Numbered from the stretch's first letter, positions 1 to 8,486 are shown. The stretch: DNA of 64,000 bases from Arthrobacter pascens (GCF_017052465.1 NZ_JAFHKT010000136.1:62001-126000), one strand, 5' to 3'. The notes: a model not told the origin generated them from the letters alone. Numbers and translations: made by a program.

Positions 1-1
1 C

Positions 2-109
2 CTGGCCGCGGCCCGGTCGGCCGAGACCGGGCAGCCTGTCGAGGTGTCATCGGTTGCGGAGCTGCGGGCAGCCGAGCCGGAACTGCACTTTGTGGGGGAC
101 GCCGTATGA
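2..109 (+). CDS. C-terminal end of a Gfo/Idh/MocA-type oxidoreductase (partial)
   Basis: Only the last 35 codons are in the window; the gene starts upstream. The tail contains ARSAETGQPVEV, which resembles the last helix of NAD(P)-dependent Gfo/Idh/MocA sugar or inositol dehydrogenases. Its TGA overlaps the ATG of the next gene, so the two are translationally coupled and probably act on the same carbohydrate. The substrate cannot be told from this fragment. Family assignment is by resemblance of a short tail and is therefore tentative. Confidence 0.55.
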   Translation: MAAARSAETGQPVEVSSVAELRAAEPELHFVGDAV

Positions 110-897
110 GCTTCCGGCTGGCTGTCTGCGCCGAGATGGTTTACGGCGAACTTCCCCTGGCTGAACGGGTTCACCGGATCCATGGGCAGGGCTTCGAGGT
201 GGAGCTCTGGGATACCCGCGGCCGCGATATCGGTGCACTTGCCGCCACCGGTGCCCGGTTCTCCTCGATGAGCGGCTACTTCGGCGGCAGCCTCATAGAT
301 CCGGATGGCGCCCATGAGGTGCTGGCCTCCGCCGAGAAGCTCATCCCGACGGCCGTGGAACTCGGCGCTGAGCGGATGGTGGTTCACCCGGCCGAGCTGG
401 GAGAGGGAGGCAGGGCGGTCCGGCCGCTTCACCGCTCCACGGGCGAGATGTGGCTGACCGGACTGCGCACGCTTGAGCGCCTCGGTGAGTTGGGCGGGAA
501 GCATGGTGTGACGTTTGCCTTGGAGAACCTGAACACCGTCCTGGACCATCCGGGCATACCGCTGGCGCGCGCCAAGGACACCCTGGCGCTCGTCTCGGCC
601 GTGGACCATCCGAACGTGAAGATGATGCTTGACCTCTATCACGCCCAGATCGGGGAGGGGAATCTGATCGAACTCGTGCGGGCTGCCCTGCCCTGGATCG
701 GAGAGGTGCAGGTGGCGGACGTTCCCGGCCGGTTCGAACCCGGCACAGGGGAGATCAACTACCGTGCAGTCGCCTTGGCGCTGAAGGATGCCGGGTATTC
801 GGGCGTCATTGGCCTGGAAGCCGGTGCCTCCGGCGGCCAAGGCGTGGAAGCAGGGGACATCGCCCTCGCTGCGTTCCGGTCTGCTTTCGACGTCTGA
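106..897 (+). CDS. hyi: hydroxypyruvate isomerase-like TIM-barrel sugar isomerase
   Basis: A 263-residue protein of the AP-endonuclease-2 / xylose-isomerase-like TIM-barrel family. The N-terminus (FRLAVCAEMVYGELPLAERV), the central ERMVVHPAELG and FALENLNT strands and the MMLDLYHAQIGEGN segment match the hydroxypyruvate isomerase (Hyi/OtnI) type. The acidic and histidine residues in ALENLN, LDLYHAQ and LEAG are the expected metal and substrate ligands. Hyi interconverts hydroxypyruvate and tartronate semialdehyde; OtnI paralogues isomerise 2-oxo-tetronates. The start overlaps the stop of the preceding oxidoreductase. Coupling to a Gfo/Idh/MocA enzyme would also fit a broader sugar or inositol isomerase role, so the exact substrate is inferred. 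Confidence 0.75.
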   Translation: MSFRLAVCAEMVYGELPLAERVHRIHGQGFEVELWDTRGRDIGALAATGARFSSMSGYFGGSLIDPDGAHEVLASAEKLIPTAVELGAERMVVHPAELGEGGRAVRPLHRSTGEMWLTGLRTLERLGELGGKHGVTFALENLNTVLDHPGIPLARAKDTLALVSAVDHPNVKMMLDLYHAQIGEGNLIELVRAALPWIGEVQVADVPGRFEPGTGEINYRAVALALKDAGYSGVIGLEAGASGGQGVEAGDIALAAFRSAFDV

Positions 898-939
898 CCG
901 GCCGGCGGCGAGTCTTGATCTTGCAAACCGTGCGCTGCT

Positions 940-1647
940 TTACAACGCGTGAACCGGGCGTGCGGTTGTATCTTCGAGGCTGCTGTCGGTAAGGCGCAGC
1001 TCAGTATGACAGGCGACAAGGAGACGGGGGTCGTGCGTCGAGATCATGACCGCGGCCCCCGTTTCGCACTTTTCGAGCAGGAGCTCGATCAGCAGGCCTG
1101 CGTTGTGGTCGTCTAAAGCCGAGGTCGGTTCGTCGGCGAGAATGACCTGCGCGTCCTTCAGCAGTAGGCGCGCAAGGGCAACCCTTTGTTGTTCGCCACC
1201 GCTTAGCGAATAGACGGCTTTGCCCAGGATGTCGCCCAAACCCACTCGATCGAGCACCTGGAGCATTTTCCTGCGCTTTGTCTCCTTGTTCTGGTGAGAG
1301 TGCTCCAAGGGCACCTGAAGGTTTCTGTCCACGGTCCAGGACTCAATCAGCGCGTAGTTCTGAAAAAGAAATCCGACGGATTCACGGAAGAACCTCCGGC
1401 GCTGGCCGCCCTTCATATGTCCCAGGTTGGTGCCGGCAACGATGAGGTCTCCGCTGTCAATGGATTCGAGGGCACCCACGCAGTTAAGCAGTGTGGTCTT
1501 GCCCGAGCCGCTTTGGCCTCGGACCGCCATCATCTCGCCGCTGCGGACGCCAAATGTCAACCCCGACCAGAGGTTCCGTTCCTTGAAGTTCTTCGCAATC
1601 TCCGTTGCCTCAACAATCGGTGGTGCGCTTTCTGGCTTGAAATTCAT
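940..1647 (-). CDS. ABC transporter ATP-binding protein, lactococcin-972 export/immunity type
   Basis: A 235-residue ABC ATPase with every key motif: Walker A GQSGSGKTT, Q-loop FLFQNYALIESWTV, signature LSGGEQQRVALARLLL, Walker B VILADEPTSALDD and switch histidine STHDPRL. The FQNYAL.E..TV region resembles the subfamily that accompanies lactococcin-972 bacteriocins (TIGR03608), related to MacB/LolD ATPases. I chose the ATG at 1647 because GGAGATGAG precedes it; the frame stays open upstream but without a good ribosome site. It is the last gene of the bacteriocin operon, 52 nt after the membrane protein. It likely powers export of, or immunity to, the bacteriocin together with that protein. 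The role comes from family and context. Confidence 0.85.
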   Translation of the reverse strand: MNFKPESAPPIVEATEIAKNFKERNLWSGLTFGVRSGEMMAVRGQSGSGKTTLLNCVGALESIDSGDLIVAGTNLGHMKGGQRRRFFRESVGFLFQNYALIESWTVDRNLQVPLEHSHQNKETKRRKMLQVLDRVGLGDILGKAVYSLSGGEQQRVALARLLLKDAQVILADEPTSALDDHNAGLLIELLLEKCETGAAVMISTHDPRLLVACHTELRLTDSSLEDTTARPVHAL

Positions 1648-1699
1648 CTCATCTCCATATGGTGCATGGGCGGTTCTTTTGCCGTTGGTGATCTGAGGC

Positions 1700-3751
1700 T
1701 CAGCGGGCAAAGCGTTCGTAGAGCGCCTTCTGCTGTCGTCCGGTGAGTGCGACAGTTGCCAGCATGAACAATGCAATGGCGCAAAGGCACATGTAAAAGC
1801 TTGGCAGCGACGTCACGGCGCGTAGGAGAATCTCAGCAGCGAGCACGCCACCCGCAATGAGCCCTGTAAGGAGGAAGTATTCGGCGTGCATGGATGCAAA
1901 TCTCTTGCCGTGGACTGCCTCAATGAACAACCTTTGACGATTTCTTTCGAAGTAGACCCGGGTCAAAACCACACCTACGATCAGAAGCATTGTTACGAAC
2001 AGCAGAAGGCTCACCGCAAGGATCCTGGCCTTGAGCAGCCTGTCGTTGCGTTCTGCCATGGCCCTGTCGCTCACAGAATCGATGGATGTTACGTGCCTTT
2101 CAATCGCCGCACCAGCCAGTGCTTTTTGCAGGATCGATGTATCCCTGAACAATATGGCACCACTTGAAGCGGCTGAAAGGTAAAAGTCGTTGGAGAGGAT
2201 GCCGGAACTCGCCGGGACCACAGCTATCACGGGATCTACCTGCGAAATCTGAGTCTGGGAGAAATTCGATCCGTAATTGAAAATTTCCTGGCCCGGCGCC
2301 GTTTCGATGACTGATATCTGTGGCGCCCGGGATTCTTCCTTGGTTCCCTCCAAGGAACGTTGGAATTCGGCCCAGTCCGTATACTCGCCAACGATGGCCG
2401 GAATCTGCCCCTTTAGTTGCTGGGGAATCAACAGATAAATCCGTCCAGAGGTCTCTGGAAGGTGCTCGATCCGTCCACCTTGGCTGGACTCGACGTGCTG
2501 CTCGCGCAGGAAGCGGTTGTTCACAACGAGGCTGTTTCCCGTGTACGGTCCATGACCTGCAGGTCCTTCAGAGGAAAGACTCGCAGGCTTGGCAACAACC
2601 AATCTGTCATTTTGTTCCTCGGTTCGTGCAACCTCACCAAATCGGGACGTGATCGCTTGAAGATCTTCAGGCGTATTTGTTCCGGAAAATCTCACCGTAA
2701 CGAAGCCCTGCGCTTCAAGCCATTGGGCATCGAACCGGGCGTCACGCGTGATGGAAGCAGCCGTTTGGACACCGGCCGAGATCGTTGGATAACAGACGGC
2801 AAGCGTCATTACCTGGGCTGCTACGGAGACCACAGTCAAATAGAGGAGTGGCTTTCTGCCCTTGATGATTTCGGACGTGGGCCAGCGAGCCATGATAAGA
2901 AAGGTGGCTGTTTGGCCAACAAGGATTGCAACTACGCCACCGAGCAGCAGAAGCCCTACGGTGTAGAAATACTCGGCGCCCTGGGTCAGCTGGTTGTAGA
3001 AGTAGAGGCCCGTAAGCAGGGCAGCGCCACAGGCCAGGATGACCGACATGTAGAGTTTCGCCGTCGTAAAGTACTCATCCAATATGGCAGTCAGCCGGTT
3101 CCAGCCGTGGATGTACCTGATCGAGCACACCGCGTAGCGACGGCTCGCGTAGAAGGCCGATGCCAGCAACAACGCCACCAGGGTAGCGATCAGCACCGGC
3201 CCTGAGGACGTCTCACCGAACAAAACATTGCCGAAGATCATCGAGTTCGGCACTCGTTCAAGGGATGCCCCGATGCCAGCCTTTTGGAGGTCTTTGAGCA
3301 GTGGCGCGAAAGTCGCAACATCGACGTCGGAGGCGTACAGCCCACGCATATCTTGAGTCGTGATTTCGGAGTGGGGGAGGAGAACCGTCGAGAAGGACTT
3401 GCTGAAAGACGGATACTTCCACGTCTCCGAGTCCCCGATGAAGGCCGATTCGTCACCCACGAAGGCGAAGAGGATGCGGCCGCTGTCGACGCGTGCGGGA
3501 TCAGGCGAGATCTTGTAGATATTCTGTTTATGATCCACGGCGAGCGTCTGAATAGCGTCGATGACTGAAGCTTTCGACGCATTAGCTGCTATTTCATTTA
3601 CTCGGAAAACGGTATTGGTTCCGACCGGAAACTGATTGTCCGCTGTTTCCTGGTATGCGAAAGCAATAGCTGCGCTCACGAACGCATACGCAACAATTGC
3701 GAAGATCAAGATGCCAGTCCCGACACTGGTCTTCAACGCTCTAAATCCCAA
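1700..3751 (-). CDS. bacteriocin-associated integral membrane protein (DUF1430 / FtsX-like permease)
   Basis: A 683-residue membrane protein: one N-terminal transmembrane helix (about 10-32), a large outside domain, helices near 180-200, 230-255, 265-290 and 305-325, a second outside domain of about 220 residues, and three C-terminal helices near 575-600, 625-650 and 655-670. This duplicated FtsX/MacB-like layout, with RYIHGWNRL and EAVHGKRF after the helices, resembles the bacteriocin-associated putative immunity membrane proteins (DUF1430, TIGR01654). The start codon appears to be TTG, preceded by GTGGA. It lies between the bacteriocin precursor and an ABC ATPase, so it is probably the permease half of an export or self-protection transporter. 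Base composition is visibly lower in GC than the flanking housekeeping genes, suggesting horizontal transfer. Confidence 0.8.
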   Translation of the reverse strand: MGFRALKTSVGTGILIFAIVAYAFVSAAIAFAYQETADNQFPVGTNTVFRVNEIAANASKASVIDAIQTLAVDHKQNIYKISPDPARVDSGRILFAFVGDESAFIGDSETWKYPSFSKSFSTVLLPHSEITTQDMRGLYASDVDVATFAPLLKDLQKAGIGASLERVPNSMIFGNVLFGETSSGPVLIATLVALLLASAFYASRRYAVCSIRYIHGWNRLTAILDEYFTTAKLYMSVILACGAALLTGLYFYNQLTQGAEYFYTVGLLLLGGVVAILVGQTATFLIMARWPTSEIIKGRKPLLYLTVVSVAAQVMTLAVCYPTISAGVQTAASITRDARFDAQWLEAQGFVTVRFSGTNTPEDLQAITSRFGEVARTEEQNDRLVVAKPASLSSEGPAGHGPYTGNSLVVNNRFLREQHVESSQGGRIEHLPETSGRIYLLIPQQLKGQIPAIVGEYTDWAEFQRSLEGTKEESRAPQISVIETAPGQEIFNYGSNFSQTQISQVDPVIAVVPASSGILSNDFYLSAASSGAILFRDTSILQKALAGAAIERHVTSIDSVSDRAMAERNDRLLKARILAVSLLLFVTMLLIVGVVLTRVYFERNRQRLFIEAVHGKRFASMHAEYFLLTGLIAGGVLAAEILLRAVTSLPSFYMCLCAIALFMLATVALTGRQQKALYERFAR

Positions 3752-3791
3752 AGGTCCACGTTCCGTTCTGGCATTTCATTTTGCAAAGCGG

Positions 3792-3829
3792 TCGTTCTGT
3801 GCCGACGGAGAAATGCCGGCACAGAACGA
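3792..3829 (-). terminator. intercistronic hairpin between bacteriocin gene and its transporter genes
   Basis: Two 13-nt arms, TCGTTCTGTGCCG and CGGCACAGAACGA, are perfect reverse complements around a 12-nt loop. The hairpin sits in the 108-nt gap between the precursor gene and the membrane-protein gene. No clear U-run follows on the minus strand, so it may be a partial terminator or an mRNA-stabilising/processing stem that yields more precursor than transporter transcript. Confidence 0.6.
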
Positions 3830-3859
3830 TTGCCTATCGTTTAGAAGCTTCGCCTGTGG

Positions 3860-4171
3860 CTAGGAGACGTTGTAGTAAGCAGTGTTGCCGCCCCAGGTCG
3901 CCTGACGACCGGCCTTTGACCAATACCCCGCCGGCACCCATCCGGACTGAGTGCAAGCAGATGCGCTGCACGCTGTGCTGTGGTGCACTCGCGAAGGGTG
4001 GTGATAGTTCGACCAGGTATTCATGACCCAGTAGTCCACTCCGTAATCCCAGGTTCCGCCCTGCGACGGGTAGACGATGGTGGCGTTGGCCACCGCGCCT
4101 CCGCCAAGAGCCAGCCCGGCCGCAACGCCAGCTGTGGCCAGCGAAAGCGCGATTTTTCGTCCAACTTTCAT
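3860..4171 (-). CDS. lactococcin-972 family bacteriocin precursor
   Basis: A 103-residue secreted peptide. Residues 1-30 form a Sec signal peptide: KVGRK, a hydrophobic A/L/G stretch and a cleavage site after GGAVANA. The predicted mature part is about 73 residues and rich in Trp, Tyr, Gly and Ser (GGTWDYGVDYWVMNTWSNYHH, followed by WVPAGYWSK). The order GGTW-YG, W-NY-H, H-ATV/STAC-like, S-AG-WA is the lactococcin-972 pattern (TIGR01653). Lactococcin 972 itself is a Sec-secreted, unmodified bacteriocin that binds lipid II and blocks septum formation. This copy has two Cys about seven residues apart (STACSASACTQ) that could form a disulfide. GAAAGG precedes the ATG. The following membrane protein and ABC ATPase support the call. 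Activity against other bacteria is inferred. Confidence 0.85.
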   Translation of the reverse strand: MKVGRKIALSLATAGVAAGLALGGGAVANATIVYPSQGGTWDYGVDYWVMNTWSNYHHPSRVHHSTACSASACTQSGWVPAGYWSKAGRQATWGGNTAYYNVS

Positions 4172-4587
4172 GTCAAGCCTTTCTTTGTTCTGCTTACTTT
4201 GGACAAGGGAGGACTACTTATCTATAACTTGCAATGATTAAGCGGTGCTCTGGTCGCGTGCAGCAGAACCGGCCGAATTCAAGAGAGCGCACCAAGTGCT
4301 GGCCGACAAACCATCGATCTCGAACATTCAAATCCCCCCAATTTGTTCCAGATATCGTGATCGTAGCAGACGATTGGCAAAATACAATGCTTCTTAATCC
4401 AGCAACTTTACTAAGAGGTCTCACTGGTTCTGATTAGTTACCGTCCGCTCCTTAATCCGGATCTTAATCGCACGCTTATTAATGTGATGCGCATACTTTG
4501 TCAAGTCAAAAGGCGCTGCGCAGATCGATGCCTAGGTGCACGAAGTCTTGCAGGTGCGCCGGCCGCCTTTGTTCCGCTATAGGTTCG
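4172..4587 (-). other. AT-rich upstream region of the bacteriocin operon; no convincing gene
   Basis: Two opposing ORFs of under 70 codons lie here, but they show no family resemblance and no ribosome site, so I leave them out. The stretch is AT-rich compared with its surroundings. It carries the heptamer CTTAATC at 4393-4399, 4451-4457 and 4463-4469 and its reverse complement at 4236-4242. The bacteriocin promoter must lie in this region (the minus strand reads TTATAGATAAG near 4215-4225), but I could not fix the -35 and -10 boxes. Confidence 0.5.
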
Positions 4588-4818
4588 CTAGTAGCGCTCG
4601 ACGCGGTCGGCAACGAGGGAGAATTCGTCCTGCTGCGCCTCGTGCCAAGTGAGCATCACGTGCTCGCCTGGAACAAGTTCAAGAAACTCATTCGCCCTCG
4701 GAACGACGCAAGAAAAATGGGCGAAGCACTCTGCTGCCACGCCCTCGATTGTGATCGACCCCCACCCTTCTTCGCGGTGCCAGGTCTTCACCGTTCCCTT
4801 GCTCAGGGGCTCATCCAT
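4588..4818 (-). CDS. cold-shock-domain protein
   Basis: A 76-residue single-domain protein. KGTVKTWHREEGWGSI corresponds to the first strands and RNP1 of the cold-shock fold, and CFAHFS to RNP2 (usually VFVHFS). Later strands FLELVPGEHVMLTW and FSLVADRVERY complete the beta barrel. Such proteins bind single-stranded nucleic acid. RNP1 is degenerate (EGWGSI rather than KGFGFI), so nucleic-acid affinity may be altered. The start is uncertain between 4830 and 4818; I chose 4818 because the domain begins a few residues later. The frame runs open into the truncated acetyltransferase upstream, but in a different frame from it. Confidence 0.65.
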   Translation of the reverse strand: MDEPLSKGTVKTWHREEGWGSITIEGVAAECFAHFSCVVPRANEFLELVPGEHVMLTWHEAQQDEFSLVADRVERY

Positions 4819-4876
4819 GTCACCGACCATATCCACTTGGCAGGAACTGGACGCGGCGTTCGTACAGGTAGTTCTG

Positions 4877-5158
4877 CTACCAGTTCCAGAGCGGGAGCGT
4901 CGTCTCGATGTAGCCATCGTCTCCGACGTCGGAGAAGCCGGCGACCTCGTCCCCGATGGTGGCTACGAAGGTATTGAGCAACTTCCTTGCGGAGTTCCAT
5001 TGGTTGATGTCGCGTTCATCTGGCCGTGCCCAAGCGGCGATCTGCTCCGCTGAGTAGTGCGCCGAAGCAGTTTCCGTCACCGCTGCCAGGAACACGCTCA
5101 GAGTCGCCTGGGCATCGGCTTCGGCGTGGGGACGGATCTCCATACCCTGATCCATCAC
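4877..5158 (-). pseudogene. truncated GNAT-family N-acetyltransferase
   Basis: The N-terminal 80 residues read like a GNAT acetyltransferase: EIRPHAEADAQATLSVF, then YSAEQIAAWAR and FVATIGDEVAGFSDVGDDGYI. In intact relatives GYI is followed by a strand and the acetyl-CoA-binding Q/RxxGxG/A loop. Here the frame instead ends after 13 unrelated residues (ending PLWNW), and the rest of the domain is absent in all frames downstream. The start could be 5158 or 5143. The neighbouring cold-shock gene begins about 60 nt after the break, so a deletion joining the two loci is likely. The fragment should not be catalytically active. Confidence 0.6.
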
Positions 5159-5436
5159 GCCATGCGGAGATTGGAGTGAGATTGCCGTCCACGCACCTGA
5201 CCATCAAACTTCGCGAAACGGCGAAAAAGCAGATGCGGAGCGTATTGCCGGTTGCCTTCGGCGGAGCTTGACGAGTGGCGACGTATCCATCATTTAGCCC
5301 CAGAAGTTGAAGCCGGCTCCGGCGCGGGTATGAAGAATTCTTTGCTCTGACTGTAACTCCTGGCCGTGTCCCGGAAACTTAGCTATCGAGCGGGACGTTC
5401 AGCCCGCCGTCAAGAAGATTTGGGGGAGATACACAA

Positions 5437-6198
5437 ATGAATGCCAATCGCGCAGGATATTGCACGGCCGTCACAATGGCGGGTTTTGCCGTCAGCCTCG
5501 TCCTTGCCGGATGTGCGCCACAGACAGGGGCCGGTCCTGCCGCCAGTGTCCCGAACATGACCATCAGCGACACAGCCGAATCCACGCGGATGCCAGCTTT
5601 TGCACCGGTTTCCATGGCAGCGACGGTGGCACGCGCCACCACTGCGCTGCCAGCATTGGTGGTGTCCGCAACATCGGCGAAGCCCGCAGCTCGGGCGCTG
5701 AAGACCTTCACATTCCCGGATGGGCACATCTCCTTCGCCTATCCGGCAACGTGGACGGTGCGAACCGTACTCCCACCCGCCGGCGTTCCCGGCGTTGAAG
5801 CGATCGTCGCGGACGGTGCCGGCAACGACCTGCTCTCGTTGGGCAATGGCTTCACCGCCGGTTGTGCCGGCGGTCCCGTGTCGCGTCGAGTGTTCGATCA
5901 AGTGGCGGTTCCGGGCATGACTGCACCGGACGGCACGGAGCCCGTTTTCGGGTTCGCCGTGGAATCCTATGGCGACGGCGATGCCTACTTCATGGGGCTG
6001 AGCGATCCCCGGTCCCTGGAACAAGGCGAGAGGGTCCCATCATGGTGCAGTCTCGTGTCAACAGGCAATGGCGGCCTGAGCACCCGTGTTCTTTTCAACG
6101 ACCCCGGGTTCCCGAACAGGGGCGCAGCCAGAGCCTGGATGGCAACCGACCAATACGCCCAACTCAAAGCGCTGCTGGTTAGCCTGACGTACGCCTAA
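5437..6198 (+). CDS. putative lipoprotein of unknown function
   Basis: A 253-residue protein with a lipoprotein signal peptide: a hydrophobic run ending VLAGC with the lipidated Cys at about residue 26. A roughly 60-residue Ala/Thr/Pro/Val-rich linker follows, then a domain starting near FTFPDGHISFAYPATWTV. That opening resembles surface domains seen in other actinobacterial lipoproteins, but I cannot name the family. GGGGGAG lies 9 nt before the ATG, supporting the start. It stands alone, convergent with the beta-oxidation genes and separated from them by a strong hairpin. Confidence 0.65.
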   Translation: MNANRAGYCTAVTMAGFAVSLVLAGCAPQTGAGPAASVPNMTISDTAESTRMPAFAPVSMAATVARATTALPALVVSATSAKPAARALKTFTFPDGHISFAYPATWTVRTVLPPAGVPGVEAIVADGAGNDLLSLGNGFTAGCAGGPVSRRVFDQVAVPGMTAPDGTEPVFGFAVESYGDGDAYFMGLSDPRSLEQGERVPSWCSLVSTGNGGLSTRVLFNDPGFPNRGAARAWMATDQYAQLKALLVSLTYA

Positions 6199-6267
6199 GG
6201 GCCGCTACCGATGGGTTGGACACCCTTACGGACCTTGCCGGAACCGTGACAGCGCTGATGGGCGGCG

Positions 6268-6298
6268 CGGTCCCGTCACGCTACGAGTGACGGGACCG
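6268..6298. terminator. hairpin between convergent genes
   Basis: Arms CGGTCCCGTCA and TGACGGGACCG are perfect 11-nt complements with a 9-nt loop. It lies between the end of the lipoprotein gene and the end of the beta-oxidation gene, where a two-way terminator is expected. It lacks a long T-run on either side, so it may be a weak or factor-assisted terminator. Confidence 0.55.
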
Positions 6299-6329
6299 GC
6301 GCCGTCCGGGTGGTGCGGCCCGGTGGAAG

Positions 6330-8486
6330 CTACGGCCGGGAGGCCACACCCGCGGGAAGGAAACGCCTGCCGTTTACCCGCTCTGATGCGCCCACCCGGT
6401 CCAGGTACGGCGTGATGCCGCCCAGGAACATGGGCCAGCCCGCGCCCAGGATCATGCAGAGGTCGATGTCCTCGGGCCCGGCCACCACGCCCTCGTCCAG
6501 CATCAGGCCGATTTCCCCGGCAAGGGCATCCTGCGTCCGGCGCAGGACTTCCTCCCCGGTCGACGGGGACGTCCCGAACGACATCAGCGCCAGTGTGGAC
6601 GGGGGAATCTCCTGCCCGCCGTCGGCGGTAGGGGCCCAGAGCGATTTCACGCCGTTGTCGATCAGCTTCTGCAGGTTCTGCGAAACCCTAAACCGGTCGC
6701 CAAAAGCGGCATGGAGTGACTCCTGCACATGCTGTGCCACGGGCAGTCCCACCATCGCGCCCAGGGCGAACGGTGTCATGGGCAGGCCCATCGGCCGCAG
6801 GGCGTTGTCCGCGACGTCCGCCGGCGTGCCTTCGTCGAAGGCGGCGGTGACCTCGCCCATAAGCCGCAGGAGGATGCGGTTGACCACGAAGGCCGGGGCG
6901 TCCTTGACCAGGACGGCGGTCTTCTTCAGTCCCTTAGCGAGCTCCAGGGCGGTGGCCAGCACCGCGTCGTCGGTCCTGGGCGCGCGGACAACTTCCAGCA
7001 ACGGCATGACGGCCACCGGATTGAAGAAGTGGAAGCCCACCAGTCGTTCAGGGTTCTTCAGGCCCTCAGCCATGGCCGTCACGGACAGCGACGACGTGTT
7101 GGTGGCGAGGATGCAGTCGGGGGAGACCACGGCCTCCAGCTCCGCGAACACCTGCTTCTTGACGTTCAGTTCCTCGAACACGGCCTCGATGACAAAGTCG
7201 GCGTCCGCAAACTGTTCCTTGGAAACGGATCCCGTGACAAGCGCCTTGATCCGGTTCGCCGCGTCCTGGCTGATCCGTTTCTTGCCGAGCAGCTTGTCGG
7301 CTTCGGCGTGCACGTAGCCCACGCCCTTGTCCACCCTGGCCTGGTCGATGTCGGTCATGACCACGGGGACCTTGAGCTGGCGCGCGAACAGCAGGGCCAG
7401 CTGGCTGGCCATCAGTCCGGCACCGACGACGCCGACCTTCGTCACCGGGCGGGCGAGCTTCCGGTCCGGTGCCCCGGCCGGGCGCTTGGACCGTTTCTGC
7501 ACGAGGTCCAGGAAGGCGTACACCGTTGAGCGGAATTCGTCCGTCTGCATGAGGCCGGCCAGGGTTTCGCATTCCAGGGCCGCCGATTCCCTCTGTGACA
7601 TGGTCCGGTTGGCCTCCATGATGTCCAGGACCTTGGCCGGTGCAGGCGACGCATTCGACGTCTTGGACTCCACGAAGGCGCGTCCGGCGGCGACGGCATC
7701 CGCCCAGCGGGCGGCCACTTCAGGGGCGGAAGGGTCGACGGCGTTCGGCCGCTCCGGGGCGACGTCACCTGAGATGACTTTGGCGGCCCATGCCAGGGAT
7801 TGTTCGACGAAGTCGGCAGGTTCGAACATGGCGTCGGCGATGCCCAGGCTGTAGGCCTCTGGCCCGGACAGCGTGCGGTTGTTGCTGAGCGGGTTCTCGA
7901 TCATGACCCTGACGGCGTTTTCGGGGCCGATGAGCCGGGGCAGCAGATAGACACCGCCCCAGCCCGGGACCAGCCCGATGAAGGCCTCGGGGAGGGCCAG
8001 CGCGCCAGCGCCGGAGGACACCGTGCGGTAGGTGGACTGCAGGGCGATTTCCAGCCCGCCGCCGAGGGCCACGCCGTTGATGAAGGCGAAGCTGGGAACG
8101 CCGAGATTGGCGAGCGTGGCGTAGACCTCGTGCCCCAGCTGCGCCATCCACAAGCCATGCTCGCGGCTGTCGAGCGACTTCACGGCGGACAGGTCCGCGC
8201 CGGCCACGAGGAAGTGGGGCTTGCCCGTGACGCCGACGCCCACGATCTCGCCCTTTGCTGCCCGGTCCCGCAGTCCTTCAAGCACCGTACCGAGTTCAAC
8301 GAGCGTGTTGGGGCCCAGCGTGGTGGGCTTGGAATGGTCCAGGCCGTTGTCGAGCGTGATGAGCGCGAATGTGCCGCCGCCGGACCCGCCCAGGGTGCCC
8401 GGCAGTCCGATGTCCTGGACGTACGAGTGGGTGACGGTCTCGTCGGGGAACAGGTCGGCAAGCTTGTTGAATTCTGCGGCGCTCAT
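6330..8486 (-). CDS. fadB: 3-hydroxyacyl-CoA dehydrogenase / enoyl-CoA hydratase (fatty-acid oxidation alpha subunit)
   Basis: A 718-residue bifunctional enzyme. Residues 1-300 form a crotonase/enoyl-CoA hydratase domain (HFLVAGADLSAVKS and GVALGGGLEIALQ supply the CoA pocket and oxyanion hole). Residues 360-540 are the NAD-binding domain of 3-hydroxyacyl-CoA dehydrogenase (VGVVGAGLMASQLALLFA; HFFNPVAVMPLLEVV with the catalytic His), followed by a C-terminal helical domain. It hydrates 2-enoyl-CoA and oxidises 3-hydroxyacyl-CoA in beta-oxidation. The ATG at 8486 overlaps the TGA of the thiolase gene (ATGA), so I take this start rather than the longer open frame. The pair forms the trifunctional complex with thiolase as beta subunit. 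Confidence 0.9.
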   Translation of the reverse strand: MSAAEFNKLADLFPDETVTHSYVQDIGLPGTLGGSGGGTFALITLDNGLDHSKPTTLGPNTLVELGTVLEGLRDRAAKGEIVGVGVTGKPHFLVAGADLSAVKSLDSREHGLWMAQLGHEVYATLANLGVPSFAFINGVALGGGLEIALQSTYRTVSSGAGALALPEAFIGLVPGWGGVYLLPRLIGPENAVRVMIENPLSNNRTLSGPEAYSLGIADAMFEPADFVEQSLAWAAKVISGDVAPERPNAVDPSAPEVAARWADAVAAGRAFVESKTSNASPAPAKVLDIMEANRTMSQRESAALECETLAGLMQTDEFRSTVYAFLDLVQKRSKRPAGAPDRKLARPVTKVGVVGAGLMASQLALLFARQLKVPVVMTDIDQARVDKGVGYVHAEADKLLGKKRISQDAANRIKALVTGSVSKEQFADADFVIEAVFEELNVKKQVFAELEAVVSPDCILATNTSSLSVTAMAEGLKNPERLVGFHFFNPVAVMPLLEVVRAPRTDDAVLATALELAKGLKKTAVLVKDAPAFVVNRILLRLMGEVTAAFDEGTPADVADNALRPMGLPMTPFALGAMVGLPVAQHVQESLHAAFGDRFRVSQNLQKLIDNGVKSLWAPTADGGQEIPPSTLALMSFGTSPSTGEEVLRRTQDALAGEIGLMLDEGVVAGPEDIDLCMILGAGWPMFLGGITPYLDRVGASERVNGRRFLPAGVASRP

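Noticed and set aside
4218..4437. Two short opposing ORFs upstream of the bacteriocin gene
   Set aside because: Under 70 codons, no ribosome site, no family resemblance; the region behaves like a regulatory gap.
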